A stretch of DNA of 64,000 nucleotides, from the NCBI GenBank assembly GCA_013397115.1, contig VWZW01006282.1, positions 1,239,831 to 1,303,830 of the forward strand. Direction: 5' to 3'. Origin of the DNA: Edolisoma coerulescens. Lineage: Eukaryota > Chordata > Aves > Passeriformes > Campephagidae. The translations under genes and the position numbers were made by a program. Below the pieces are notes generated by a model. The model searched no databases. It saw only the letters and a program-made list of their open reading frames with translations, and was not told the DNA's origin. This document shows, in pieces, positions 1 to 12,500 of this stretch (its first letter is position 1; every line of letters starts with the position of its first letter).

Positions 1-432
1 ACATGCAACAGAGTTAGACTGTTGAAGCTGCGAGTACTCTGCAGTGACTTTTTTCCCTGATTTCAGAGCCCAGCATGGCCATTAATGAGACGAAACTCTT
101 TGTTCTTTCAGTCCTAACTCCCTCATTTTATCTTTGGAGCAAGCTTTTTCCTGACACAGGAGCAACACTCCCTCTGGTTAGTCTGGATCTCTAGTCAAAG
201 TCAGTCTAGCTCATATCTATATTCAATAGATAAATGCAGTTCAGTCACAAAGTCTCAGCCTTACTAATATTTAAAGAGATTCAGAGCAGATGAAGTGAAG
301 TCGAGCTACAGGACTTTCAAAGATATTTGACTTTAAAAACGACATTTCAACTACATAAGCACAGGTTCTTTTCAGCTACAGTTCTATTGCAAGCGGCATA
401 AATTACACGGCTTAAGAGATGATGTTGCTTAC
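1..432 (-). other. ASPG: ASPG intron 6 (partial)
   Basis: AT-rich sequence downstream of the exon 6 donor. I looked for the next ASPG exon (family segment after DIT) and did not see it. No repeat or RNA gene recognised. Confidence 0.6.
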
Positions 433-559
433 TTGTAATATCAACCTCAGCATTTGCAAGTGGAGGCAGGTTAGGTGAGGAAAAGGCATTGAAACTCCCA
501 GCATCCACCTTAGTCACCCTATTTCCCCTGTACAGTTTATTATAAAAATACAGGCACAC
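433..559 (-). CDS. ASPG: ASPG coding exon 6 (last one in the window)
   Basis: 127 bases, TTGCAG acceptor and GTAAGC donor, entering in phase 0 and leaving in phase 1. It encodes VCLYFYNKLYRGNR, then VTKVDAGSFNAFSSPN and a tail ending VDIT, matching the LFFQNQLFRGNRATKVDA region of mammalian ASPG. The remaining exons are beyond the left edge. Confidence 0.93.
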
Positions 560-3500
560 CTGCAAGACAAGTAAAGAAACAGGTCTATGAATAAGCCAGT
601 AATTAAAAGATGCAGTAGATAAATACTGTAGTCCGTCCTTTATAAAGTGTTTTCTAAATCTTTAAAGCAACTCAGAGGCTAGTAGATGTTTACAACTCTA
701 ACCCTTTCAAAAAGAGTTGGCACATCTGTCACACACTGGTTTAAGAATTTAAGAACAAAACAAGTTAAGAGCTAACTAGTTTCATAATCCTCTCATGAGG
801 CTTAGTCTAGGAGACAGCAAATTTGCCTGAGTCCACTTCAGAGATGGAAGAAAGAAACAGTGTGAACTTTTTAATAAATTCCTCAGTTATGTATAAATTC
901 TGTGTCCAAAACATAACAAAAGGCATGGTGAAAATGAGGATAACTTCCAAAAGAGTTACCACACATAAATAATTACGTTCCTTCTCAAGTCTATTAAAGT
1001 TTGTCAACTTGAAGGAAAAGAGATACCTCAAAGCTGTTATCAGTTATTAAGATCTTGGCCAGTCAGCTGTTGCTGTTGTTTTACAAGAACAGGCTTTGGG
1101 AGCATGGCAGAAGTAAAATGAGGTGTAACATGACCCATTTTCTCTCTGAGTTTTGGGCTGCACAGCACAAACAGCAAGATGCTGAGACTATGGAGGTACC
1201 TCCATGTTCATCAGGTGTGTCATTCCCGACACTTCGGTCTTTAGGAGCAGAGCTAGAAGACACTCCTAGACACACACAGCTCTATAGCGACTGGAGAACT
1301 TCAAAGTAACATTCAGTTAAAAAACTGACTTACAGGTGTTTCAGATCCCACATATTTGCAAGAGAACCTCCAGTTTCAAGTCTGTTGCAGTGTATATTTC
1401 AGACTAGATAGTCTTTCTAGATTGTGTATGGGCAAATGGGATATGACCAATGTGAGAACAGCACATGCTTTGCCATGCAAGCACTGTTACCTCAGTGGAA
1501 TCCATTCATCTTTCTGCTTAAGTGCAGAAAGGATATACTTCTATGTATATCCTTACTGCCTGCTGGATATTTAGTGAGTATTTAAGTTTGTGTCCTGGCT
1601 AGAGAGAGAAATGCAGCTCCTTAGATGGTCTTCCCAGGCAAACAGACCTCAGGAATCACGAATTGCCCAGCCATCAGCACTGCCCCCAGAAGGTTGTCGC
1701 GGCCGTCATTCTGCAGCTCATAAATGGGCACCTGAAGAGCAGAGACTGGAATTACACCCTGGCCCTTATGTAAAGCCTACACAGCAGAAAAAATGAGTCC
1801 AACTTATGCAATACAAATATATGAATAATTTACGTAACAATGATTTATGACAAAAAAAGTTTTCCTTCTTCACCCAAACTATTTTAGACTGCAGCAGATG
1901 GCAAGATTTCTCTCTCTGCTTAACATAATTTTATAATTTAACTGCTTAAAAACTAATACAGAAATTTTTCTAATGTGATTAAGAATATTAACTCTGGTTC
2001 AGGAAAAATACAAACACTAGCAAGTAGGCATAGTTAAAAGTGACTGAGCATAGGAGAAGTGACGATAGAGAGAAAAAGCAACACCCCCAGAACACACAGA
2101 ACTGTCATTGTGGGCTTCACAACAGCTCTCTTGCACCATCTTTCCTCATAGTATAGTAAAACTGAGCCAGCAGGTTATTACTGACAGAAAAGGGCAAGAT
2201 TAAAAACAGAAATGGTCTGCTGAGTGATGATTTCCATGCTTTTTCAGACTGCCTCTTTATTAACAGAGAGTGCTTCTTTCAGCAACTATTAAAAAAGAAA
2301 TCACATGCTCCCTTGCTGGATCATATGTCAGATAGATCTCCAAGCAATAAAACCAAAAAGAAAGCAAAAACTTGACTGATGTATCACAACTAGACTGTTC
2401 CACGTCAAGACAGCAAATGGGAGCCTACTCCTTCCTAGACTTCTGTATTTTGACTTCAAATAGACCACATGTGAAAGGGAAGTTATGAGATTGGGGAGGG
2501 GAATTTTACAACGTGATGTTTCATCTCTCCTTTGTGATTAGAGCTGTATTTTACACTCAAGCAAGCTATTCTAGTAAGACAACCCCTCCCCCTCAGACAA
2601 TATGCAAAGGGCTGATCTCCAGCTAAGAGAATGAAAATTAATAAATGTAGTCTTTAGGGGAAAGGAAACAGACCATATTAGATGCTTTGTGGAACAGAAA
2701 TGATCAAAAATTCATCTAATGCTTTAAGTTTATTTTTAAAATTATAAAGAATGCAACTACGAATCACATAAGTTGAGATAACAACTGATGAAGTAAAAAA
2801 TACTAAGCTTCAGGGCTTTTAAAGAAAAGAAGACAGCTGACAACCCGTGGCCACCTGAGGCTGGAAAAATGCTTCTCATATAAACCGATTAATACACAAT
2901 GGCCAATGACAGGCTCTTATGTCTTTCTCTGAAGCATCTGGCCCCAGCCATAATGAACTCCTGGTCTGATTTGGTACAGAGTTGTGAAGTCATTAATGAT
3001 AAAATTATGGGGCAGATCCTCAGCTGCTGAGCCCGACATTTCTCACTCATTTCTGTCAGCACTGTGACCACTCACCCTGGCCAGGGGCCTGGCCTGCACT
3101 GCTAAGCTGTACAGTGATAATCAGGATACAACCAAGTTCTGCATATAAAAACCAAAAAATAGGATTCCTGCTTCAAATTAATTCCATTACCTGAGATCCT
3201 GTCAGAACAACAGTTTTGCCCAAGTTCTCACACATGAAGGACAGGGCTGAAGCTGTGTATGCCATAGTATCAGTACCGTGCAGGATCACAAAGCCATCGT
3301 ACTTCTCGTAGTGCTCCTGGAGGTGGAGAGACAGTTTTCACACTGTTAAAGCAATGCCCTGGCACCAGCAGGTGAGGTACACAGTGCACTACTTTCACTG
3401 ATGCAGGCAACAGCACAATGCTTTATAGGGTACTGCACATACAATTCCTCCTGAAGTTATCCTGTTTCCAGTTTAAATACAATTAAGGGTTAATCGGACA

Positions 3501-6500
3501 CTAGGCACTAGAGCCAGTAATTCTAATTATGGAACAGTCAAAGAGATTCTTCTATGTATACATATTAATGCAGCATTTTTAAACCAGAAGACTGCTAATT
3601 AAGAAAAGCTTAGCAATGGCTTTAAATAGGAATGTTAACATATGCAAATTAGTCGTATAGTCTGATTTCTTGTTGCCGCTTTTACTTTAGGGATTACACC
3701 ATTTACAGGAACAGATTAGGCAAACCAGGGCTATCACAATATAGGGGGGAAAACAGTCCGTTTAATCCGTGTGGCAGACAAGCAAACTACCAGTGTCAGA
3801 GTGCCCTCTTCTGATGGAAAGCCATCCTTTCCACAGCAGAAACTGGGGAAGAGGCTTCTTGTTCATTAGTGGGCATTCACCTGCTGGTTCTTCAGAAGGC
3901 CCTTACACTATCAGGCACATGCAATATCAAAATGAATTTTATAATAATTTTAATCTGTATACAATTCCACACAGGGGTTGGGGGTTTTTTAAATGCAAAG
4001 TTATGAATCACACTGCTCATCCTGTTAGATTAAAGTTATCTTCTGGTTTTTGGAAGAAAAAGGAATTGGTTCAGCTACTTTAGGAATGATGGACAGAGCA
4101 AACACTGTAGGGAGAGACACTGATGTCTCTGATGTAACTTGGTAACATGGAAAGGATTACACAGAACTCTAAGTAGATATACGAAGTGCCAGAATGGGGA
4201 TGAAAATGGAGGTTTAAACAAGATTTCTTTTTAATTACACTCCTTATGTTACACTAAGCACACACGCTTGGCACCTCCTGATAATAAGGTCACCTCCAAA
4301 CTCATCTGTAGGTTCCTAGTTGTCCTCTTGCCATTTCTTCACTGATACTCATGTCTACCTGTTGCTAACTACAGGAAGTTTCAGGGGATTTCTGTTTATC
4401 TCTAACAACTGAGCCAACACAACATCTGCCAGTATTGCAAGGTCTTTCTGCAAACTATAATGTGATGCAAAAACCATGCTGAAGCCATTCACCAAGGCAG
4501 CAACAAGGTAAGAAGGTTTCAAGAAGGGACAAGATCACAGAAATAGCCAACTGTCCTCTCTAAATCAGTACACTCACAAGTATTTTCAGCCTTATGAACC
4601 TTATTAGATGCAAAAGAACATAGTTTGGTTTAAGCTTCATAATGTAAAAGATCAGGTTCCCAATTAAGGAGATATCCCACAGAAACACTTTGGAATGTTT
4701 TAGTCTGGAATATCATCAGCATGTTACAGCTGTGCCAGGCACGTGTCCAGGATGAACACAGAGTGGCAGGGTCTGTACACAACCTGGAGAGTTGAAAAGG
4801 TTCCTTTTTTTGTCTTCTCTGCACACTTCATTTGGATTACACAAACTGGACACAAAGAGAACCTGCATTCTGTGTACAAGAAAAAAACACTTTCTTCTGT
4901 AATAAAACTAATATGCCAATAAGGAAAAAGGGTAAATTCTCCTGTTCAGCATGGGATTGCTGCCTTCTCTTGGCCCTGGGCTTTTCCCAGCTGCACCCCT
5001 GCTCCATCCTAGAGACTTTCTGTGTACACACCAGCTCCATCTCTTCTTTGCCTGGGCAAGACGCATTTAATAGGACAAGCAACCTCCCAAGTTGGGTGGT
5101 TCCAGGATCAGAGGGCCTAAAGGTGAAAGACTGTTTCCTGAATCTTCAGCATCATTCCCTGCATTATTGAACTGTTCATGCATTTCTACAGGGAGATGGA
5201 AGGAGGGAATTTACACTACAAAGCCCACTATCACAGAGTGGAAGAGCAGTATCTTCCCAGCCCCTCAGTTATTTATTTCTGTCAGCTGTGTATGAATTCT
5301 TGTGTGAAGCATTTGAAGTGTTTTGCAGTTTTGCTTTTTTTAAAAGCACACAGCTAAGTTCAGACAAGGGACAGGAGCGCAGAAATGCTGATTTTTTTAT
5401 TCTAGAGAAGGATGTAATGAGTTTATCCATATATGCAGAAATATCTAGGCCTTTAAACATTTTCCAGTGTGGGAAACCTAACCCTAGTAGCAATTTTTTC
5501 TACTGGTTGCAAAGCCAAAGCTAGTCCAGTCCATGTGTGCCCAGAGTAAGAAAGGCAAAAAGACATTAAATTATTTTCTATGTCAATAGCCAACTATTAA
5601 GCTACCTGAACACTCAAATGATGTGTAACTAAGCAACCTTCAGTTAAGTTACCCACACCTGACATTTTTGGACAGTGAATTCAAGTCAACATTTTAGGAC
5701 TCATCAACCTACATATTACATACCTTATTCAATCATAGCTGAAACTTTTCTATTCATTTTATTGTACGGAACTATGACATGGCTTATACTTGGAAGAATG
5801 CTATAACTTTAAGGAGCTTACAACATTTTCAAATAAAAAAAAAATTCTGCAAACTTTGCAACCACAGTACTTGTTACTTTGCAAGTAACTAATTAAGGTA
5901 CTTTACATTTAAAGAAACAAATATATATGTATCCCTACTGAATTGTTTTATCTTGCTAAGCATACTAGATATACTGCTAGTTTTGTTTAAGTGAAAAATG
6001 AGTTCTTATCCCACATCACTGTACCTCAAGTTTCTTTGCAATTTTGGCCCAGTCATCTGGTGTCATGTTGGAGGAATCAAGCAGTGGCGAGAGCTCGAGG
6101 ATTGTGTAAAAAATTCTCTTGTTTTGCTTAGAGATACTATGAAGAAAAAGAATTGGGAAAAAAATTCTTAGTGTTAATATCATCTCATCACTTCTGATTA
6201 TTTCTTTAAATCAGTAGTTTTCACACTTTTCTTCCCCATCCCCCAAATCTAGGTGAAAAATATCTTAAATCTGGAAATTAAATTCCAAGTTTAGAAGTTC
6301 ATGGCTTGATGTGGTTTAAAGCATAAATCCCTAAATTTAATTTAATAATAAATACAACTTGGGAGGCAGACACAGGTGGTTTCTGGGCTGTGAGTGCACA
6401 TTGCTGGGTCATGTCCAGCCTCTCATCTACCAGCATCCCCAAATCCTTCTGGGCAGGGCTGCTCTCAATCTGTTCATTCCCAGCCTGGATTGATACCAGG

Positions 6501-9500
6501 GTTGCTGACCCACATGCAGCACCTTGCACTTGGTCTTGTTAAACCTCATGAGATTCACATGGGCCCAGTTCTTGAGCTTGTCCAGGTCCCTCTGGATGGC
6601 ATCCCATCCTTCAGGTGTGTCAACAGCACCACTCAGCTTGGTGTCATCTGCAAATCTGCTGAGGCTGCACTCGATCCCTCCATCCATGTCATTAATGAAG
6701 ATATTAAATAACACTGGTCCCAGTATCGACCCCTGAGAGATCCCACTTGTCACTGATGTCCATCACGACTCTGAGCCATTGACCACCACCTTCTGGCTGT
6801 AACCATCCAATCAGTTGCTCATGCACTTAACAGTCCATCCATCAAATCCACCTCTCTCCAATTTAGAGAGAAGGATGTTGTAGGGGAACACGTTAAAAGT
6901 TTTACAGAAGTCCAGGTAAAGCTGTGCTAGCTGAAATCACCTTCCTGTCCTCCATGTGCCTTAGCAGAGCTTCTAGAAGGATCTGTTTCATGACCTTCCC
7001 ATGCACAGAGGGGAGGCTGACAGGACAGTGGGTCCCATGATCTTCCTTTCTATCCTTTTTAAAGTTGGGTACAATATTTCCCTTTTTCGAGTCACCTGAG
7101 ACTTCTAATAAAATCTGCAGACCTGCTCCCCTCACCAAGCCTGTAAGACTGTTGCATACAGCAGAAAGAGCATTTAAACAATGTGTTTAAACTGACATAC
7201 TGTACCTAAGAAGTCAGACTTCACATGAAAAACTGCCTTGCTGGGTATCACATTTACACGTGCTAAGAATAACTTTGGAAGTCAGCTGAAAATCTGTGAC
7301 AAGAAAGCTCTCCTGAAAATGTGCTGTTTAAATAAAACATGACATCCTGATACCAGAAACCAGCCTTGTCTTCAGCTTCTGATGCCTCTCTCCAAAAAGA
7401 GATCATGTCATTCCTCTTATATTGACGTTACACACAGATATACAAAGTTCACAAAATTTTCTCCCCTCAGGAACTCACAATATTTCTCAACCACCTAGTT
7501 AAAATATCACTTGGCTAGCACAAAAGACAAGAGGGCAAATTGCCATAACTAACCTCCAGAAAGAGCACTCAGCAATGCCAGAAGAACAAGACAAGATTAG
7601 TTTTTAAACCTCAGGGTTTTTGATGTGAATGACTGTTTTAAGCTTTTCTGGTTTTCATGGAAAAGATGTGCCAGGAGAAGCATATTTAGGACTCATAGGG
7701 GTGTATTAGTGTAGTTTTGTTATGTTTCTAATCCATTCAGTATTTAAAAGTTATTCAAGCACAGCATGATAACAGGGCTCCATTTTTCTTAGTGTAAGCA
7801 TCATATGTAACACAAACTGTATATTCACATAAATACTACTGCACCAGGAGTCTATTAGTTTTTCCTTTACTTCTTTTTCTGCTGCTTTTTAAGTGGTTAC
7901 TTTTTAAAGCTTTATATAGAGACCTCAATACAAAGTAGAAAAAAACTAATAAACCTTATATTTTCTTTGAATATCCTGGTTTTCTCCTTAAAGATAACTG
8001 AATATCCACTTTTACTCATATAGCACGAGTTGCTATGGTCCCATTTATTTTTGAACACCTGTGTAAAATCATCCTTTGTGCAAAGTTAGCACGTTTACAG
8101 GGGTACGGTCATTCATCACTGCTAGAGAATATTTCAAATTAGCATACTGCCCTCTAAATAAAAGCTATAAGCTTATTAATCATTGCCCAACAGTTAAGAA
8201 GCAATGCAGATTAATTATAAGCCCATCACTTATTATCATAATGTTGCATAAATTTGGGAAAAACAATCAGCTTTTAGGGCTTTTAAAAACAGAAGGCTGG
8301 CAGAATTAAGGCATGAGGCCTATTCACAGATGCATTAATTACGTGCTACTTTTTCAGATATATGCTGAAGATAATTCCCATGGAGCTGTATAAACAGTTT
8401 TCTTAGTTTCTGTAGAATACTTACATGTTTGCACAGCAGCAAATTAATATACCAAAAAAAAAAAAAAAAATCCATGAGTAGACTGCCCAGAATGGTTACT
8501 TGTTGCCTAACTTAAAAGTTATTTCTCAGGCAGTTCTAAGGCACTTAATTGTAATTATATTCAAATGCATATTTTCCATCACATCAAACATGGTGGACTT
8601 TTTTCTGTCGAACTAACACAAGCATTTTTGCTAATCTCATTACGGACTCCTCACATCAAATGTCTAGAGATGTAATTACCTGAAAAGTAACAAGATACTT
8701 CCTAACCCTTCCTCTCCCCAAGGAAGTCGTACTTACGGGAGCACCAGTGTGTTCTCTGGGAATTCATGGGAGTTGTTCAGTTTTGTTTCCCGGGCATACG
8801 CCTCATCGTGCAGCATCGGCATCGTTTTCAAGCTGTTTACTAATTTATTTGCCTCAGGGGCAAGCCCTTAAAAACAGAGAATAAAGGAAGTAAATAAAGA
8901 GAAGGGATGGAAGGAAGCGAGTGGCACAGTAAGGAGGGAAGAAGTCAAGTTACATGGCAGTTTGCCTGTCCTTCCAAATTAAATTTAAACAGTCTATTGC
9001 CAGTTTAAAACCATGAAAAATGAACATAACTAATAAATATTCATGCAGTTATTCTTTTCTTGAATTGCTATAAATAAACCCTTTATTTAAGAGAAATGAT
9101 GTTTCAAATCTCCTCCACATCCAACATTTATGCTTATACCTATTTTTCATTGTTGCTTGTCTGCAAATACTGATCAGAAGCAGGGACAGGAAGCCAATTT
9201 TTGCAACTGTAGCAGAAACCTACCATTCTCTTTCACATTTGCCATAGCTACTATTGCTAATTAGTGGCAGAAGACTTCAAAATCACTCAGCATCATTTTG
9301 TGCTATCAAGTTGTGATATATACGAGGTACTTTCCACTAGCAGGTTTAGGACTGAACATCTGAGCTGACAAAAGGTAAAAAGGTGCAGAAACTGCTGGAT
9401 AGAAAAAGCTGAAAGCGTGGATGCATCTCAAACTCTGCTCTCCCTCTCCCTGCCTGTGATGGGGTCTGTCTGTGGCAGGGACCCTAAAACAGCTGCTGTT

Positions 9501-12500
9501 TAAACTAGCCTAAGAACACATTTAGTGGACCTGCAGGTGTCTTGGTCGCAATCAGGTATTTCATAGGGAATCTGCATGCCCTTCTCTGTTAGCCAGAAAG
9601 GCACCTAATGTTTTGATGTTACAGTTCTCAGCATCAGAGAACTGAGTTCACCTGTGAACCTGACCTGCAACTCATCTCCCAATACCCTGTTTCAGGAATG
9701 ACAGCAACAGTCCTGGCATCCAGAATCAGAAACCGCCCTGTTTTTCTGAAGTCTGACTTCTTGAGATAATTTTCTTTCAAGGACCTTCCATCAGAGGTAC
9801 TTCTTTCTGGACTTCAAGATTCTACTTTAAAGTTCAGTTTAGTATCAGTGTTTCATATCACCTGTTCACATGGCAACCAAACTATTAAACCTCATTATTC
9901 TACTTCTGTTAGTTCTAGTTATTTTTAATTTAAGGCCACGGAATTCTCTCCTACTTCCTAGTTCTGTTTATTTAAACATGATTCTCATCCAAGTTAGCAC
10001 CTGTAATTATTTTTGGTTGACCTTCAAACAGTAAGGTTTATTTTAAATACTCAAAACGCAGAGAGTATTTTCAATAGTATTTCTATCTTTTTCCATTTAC
10101 TTTCCAAGCTGATGGAAAAAATCCTTAAGAACTCCCTGATCTCCCTCCTGGCTTGCCTTAAATGAAGAAGGAGGCCTCTTCATAGCCAACTTCCTCACAG
10201 GACAGAAACAGCACTTTAGTGGATTTGTCTGGATTACTGCCAGAATACTTTGTTTTACAAAATATACTTAAAACGCTTTCAAGCCTTGGATGTTTCATTC
10301 ATTCAGCTATAATCCCTGCTTTTCCTATTAAGGATGTTCCTAGCTTAGTCACAAATGACCACTTCTGCTGCGCTTGGGCATTGAGTCATTTTGGCTCGGA
10401 AATGCAGCCCAGTTTCAAGTGTTTCCTGGGTGTTTTCTGATTATTCTTCTGTTTGTCCAGTGTTCATCTTGCTCTGAATATTGACAATGGATTAGACTGT
10501 TTATTTTTTGTATTTGCCACAGGAACTGGAGAGCTGATGTACGTTAATATTCTTTAATCCCTTCTCTATAAACGGCAGTTCCTCATCTCTTAATCACAAA
10601 TCTGTCAGGATTTTTCTGTAATTGCTTGCAGTGAATGTAAACCTTTTTTTTAAGGCACTCCACAGATGTATCCAAGATGACCCACTTACAACCTACACAG
10701 CCCCCCACGTGCATCCACGTCTAGCAGGGATTTCTGCTTTACAGCTTCAAGAAGCAAACACGGGGGAACTCAAGTGCAACGGTTTTAAGAACACTTCTGC
10801 TTTATTATGCATGGAAAACAGCTTTTGTGAGCCAAGCCTGTTGACCAAGTATTTGAAGCAACTTCACCCCTGCAGAGAAGAGGCAGGCTGTGTGACTTGT
10901 CCAAATAGCTCTCATCAACTTCTGTCCTTTCCCTTGTTAGCTGGCCAGCCCTGGCATCACAGAGCGGGTGGACAAAGGCAGAACAGCAAACAGGCACCTG
11001 TCACCGAGGAGAACAATCATGGTTCTGCCTCACCTACAGTCCAGGACTCTGCTTTTCACTCTGGTGCTATAGATAACACAGTTACAGCTACCTGCCAAAC
11101 AAGATATCCTACAACCTGTGCTGATGCAGAGAACAGGGAACAAAAACATTAATTTCAGCAGCTACAGTACTTGGAGCTTTCAGAAGTGAAGGTACATAGA
11201 TTTCAAACAGAAAAAGGTTTGGACTACAGCAGCCAGTCCTTTGGCAATCTACTATGTCTAAAAAAGACACATAAAGAACTAAGTTACCTAAGCAGACTAT
11301 TCCAAGATAAGTAATCTTTCTAAGGGTATTTAGCTTAGTTCTAGTTGGATTTGTTGGGGATTTTTTCCTTTTTACAGGTAAAAGCTAGGAAAGAGACCTA
11401 GCCCACATGCCCAAGGAAAAGATCTTCCTGAAGGCATCAGCACAAACTTGATGGAAAGATCACTATCACAGTAACCTCACTGGAGTGCAGTAAGGTTCTC
11501 TTTCTGAAATGAGCTACTGATAAGCCAAAAGAAACTGATGTAGGAGGAAATAAGTAGGAGTAAGAAACTTTAAAAATGCACTGAAGTGGCTTGACAGCAA
11601 AAACATGTATACTAAGAGAGTCTGCACCTGAATCTGGTTGTCATCCAACTCACACAAACTGAAATAGACAATTCATCCTCTGAAAATTACTCCTGCACAG
11701 GTAACATGTAGTTGTGCAGAAATTCCAACAGGTCCAAGATGTGCTGGAGTTGCCAGATGAGCTACTTCTGTTCACTGTGCTTGAAGTAAAACACTTGTAG
11801 TTCTAGGAAGGGTTGTAAATAGGCACTTTACATCCACTGATTAATAAGAGAAATGAGCATCTATTGTATCTTCCCTTGAAGCATGCTGCCTTTCCCATGC
11901 CCTTTCACTAGCTTCTGTCTGAACACTAAAGACTGCCAAATATTCTGAAAGAGGTACTCTGGCTACTCTGCAGCTAGATGTGGGTATGAAAAGCAGGTCA
12001 AAACCCTCACCAGGATGCAGCAAGTCAGCATCATTGGATCATAACTGTTAGATTGTTTGCACATGCTTTAATGATTGACACGTGTTAGGCAAAAGAAAAA
12101 AAAAACATACAAGATGAGAAGAGGTTATAAAGTTCATTCATAAAAGAGCGAGACACGTGATTATAATTTATTTGCTTAAAAGAGGCATTTAGAAAGCTGA
12201 GGCAATAAAAGTAGGAAATTGTTTTAATATAAACAATGCAAACTGAGAAAGGCAAGTCACCACATGTCATTGAAATATGGACTTTTTTTTTTTACAACTT
12301 TGACAGATTAAAACCAAAGATGACAGCCATAAAAAATAAAGAACACCTTATAGCATCTTTACTACAATAATAAGGATCAGCCAATCACTGTCTTCTGAGA
12401 AGAAAGGACATGTATTTGAAAAAAATCAAGTCCAGGAAGCTCCAAGGTGAAGCCCCAAGTGTTTTAATCCTACAAATGAGAAGCAGAGACAGTATTTCCA

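Noticed and set aside
4832..5170. Plus-strand open frame of 112 codons in ASPG intron 3
   Set aside because: Overlapped by an equally long frame on the other strand; no known motif or splice context.
10622..11152. Plus-strand open frame of 176 codons in ASPG intron 1
   Set aside because: It is antisense to the gene and has no recognisable domain, signal peptide or promoter context. The frame is what chance allows in a 4.8-kb intron.
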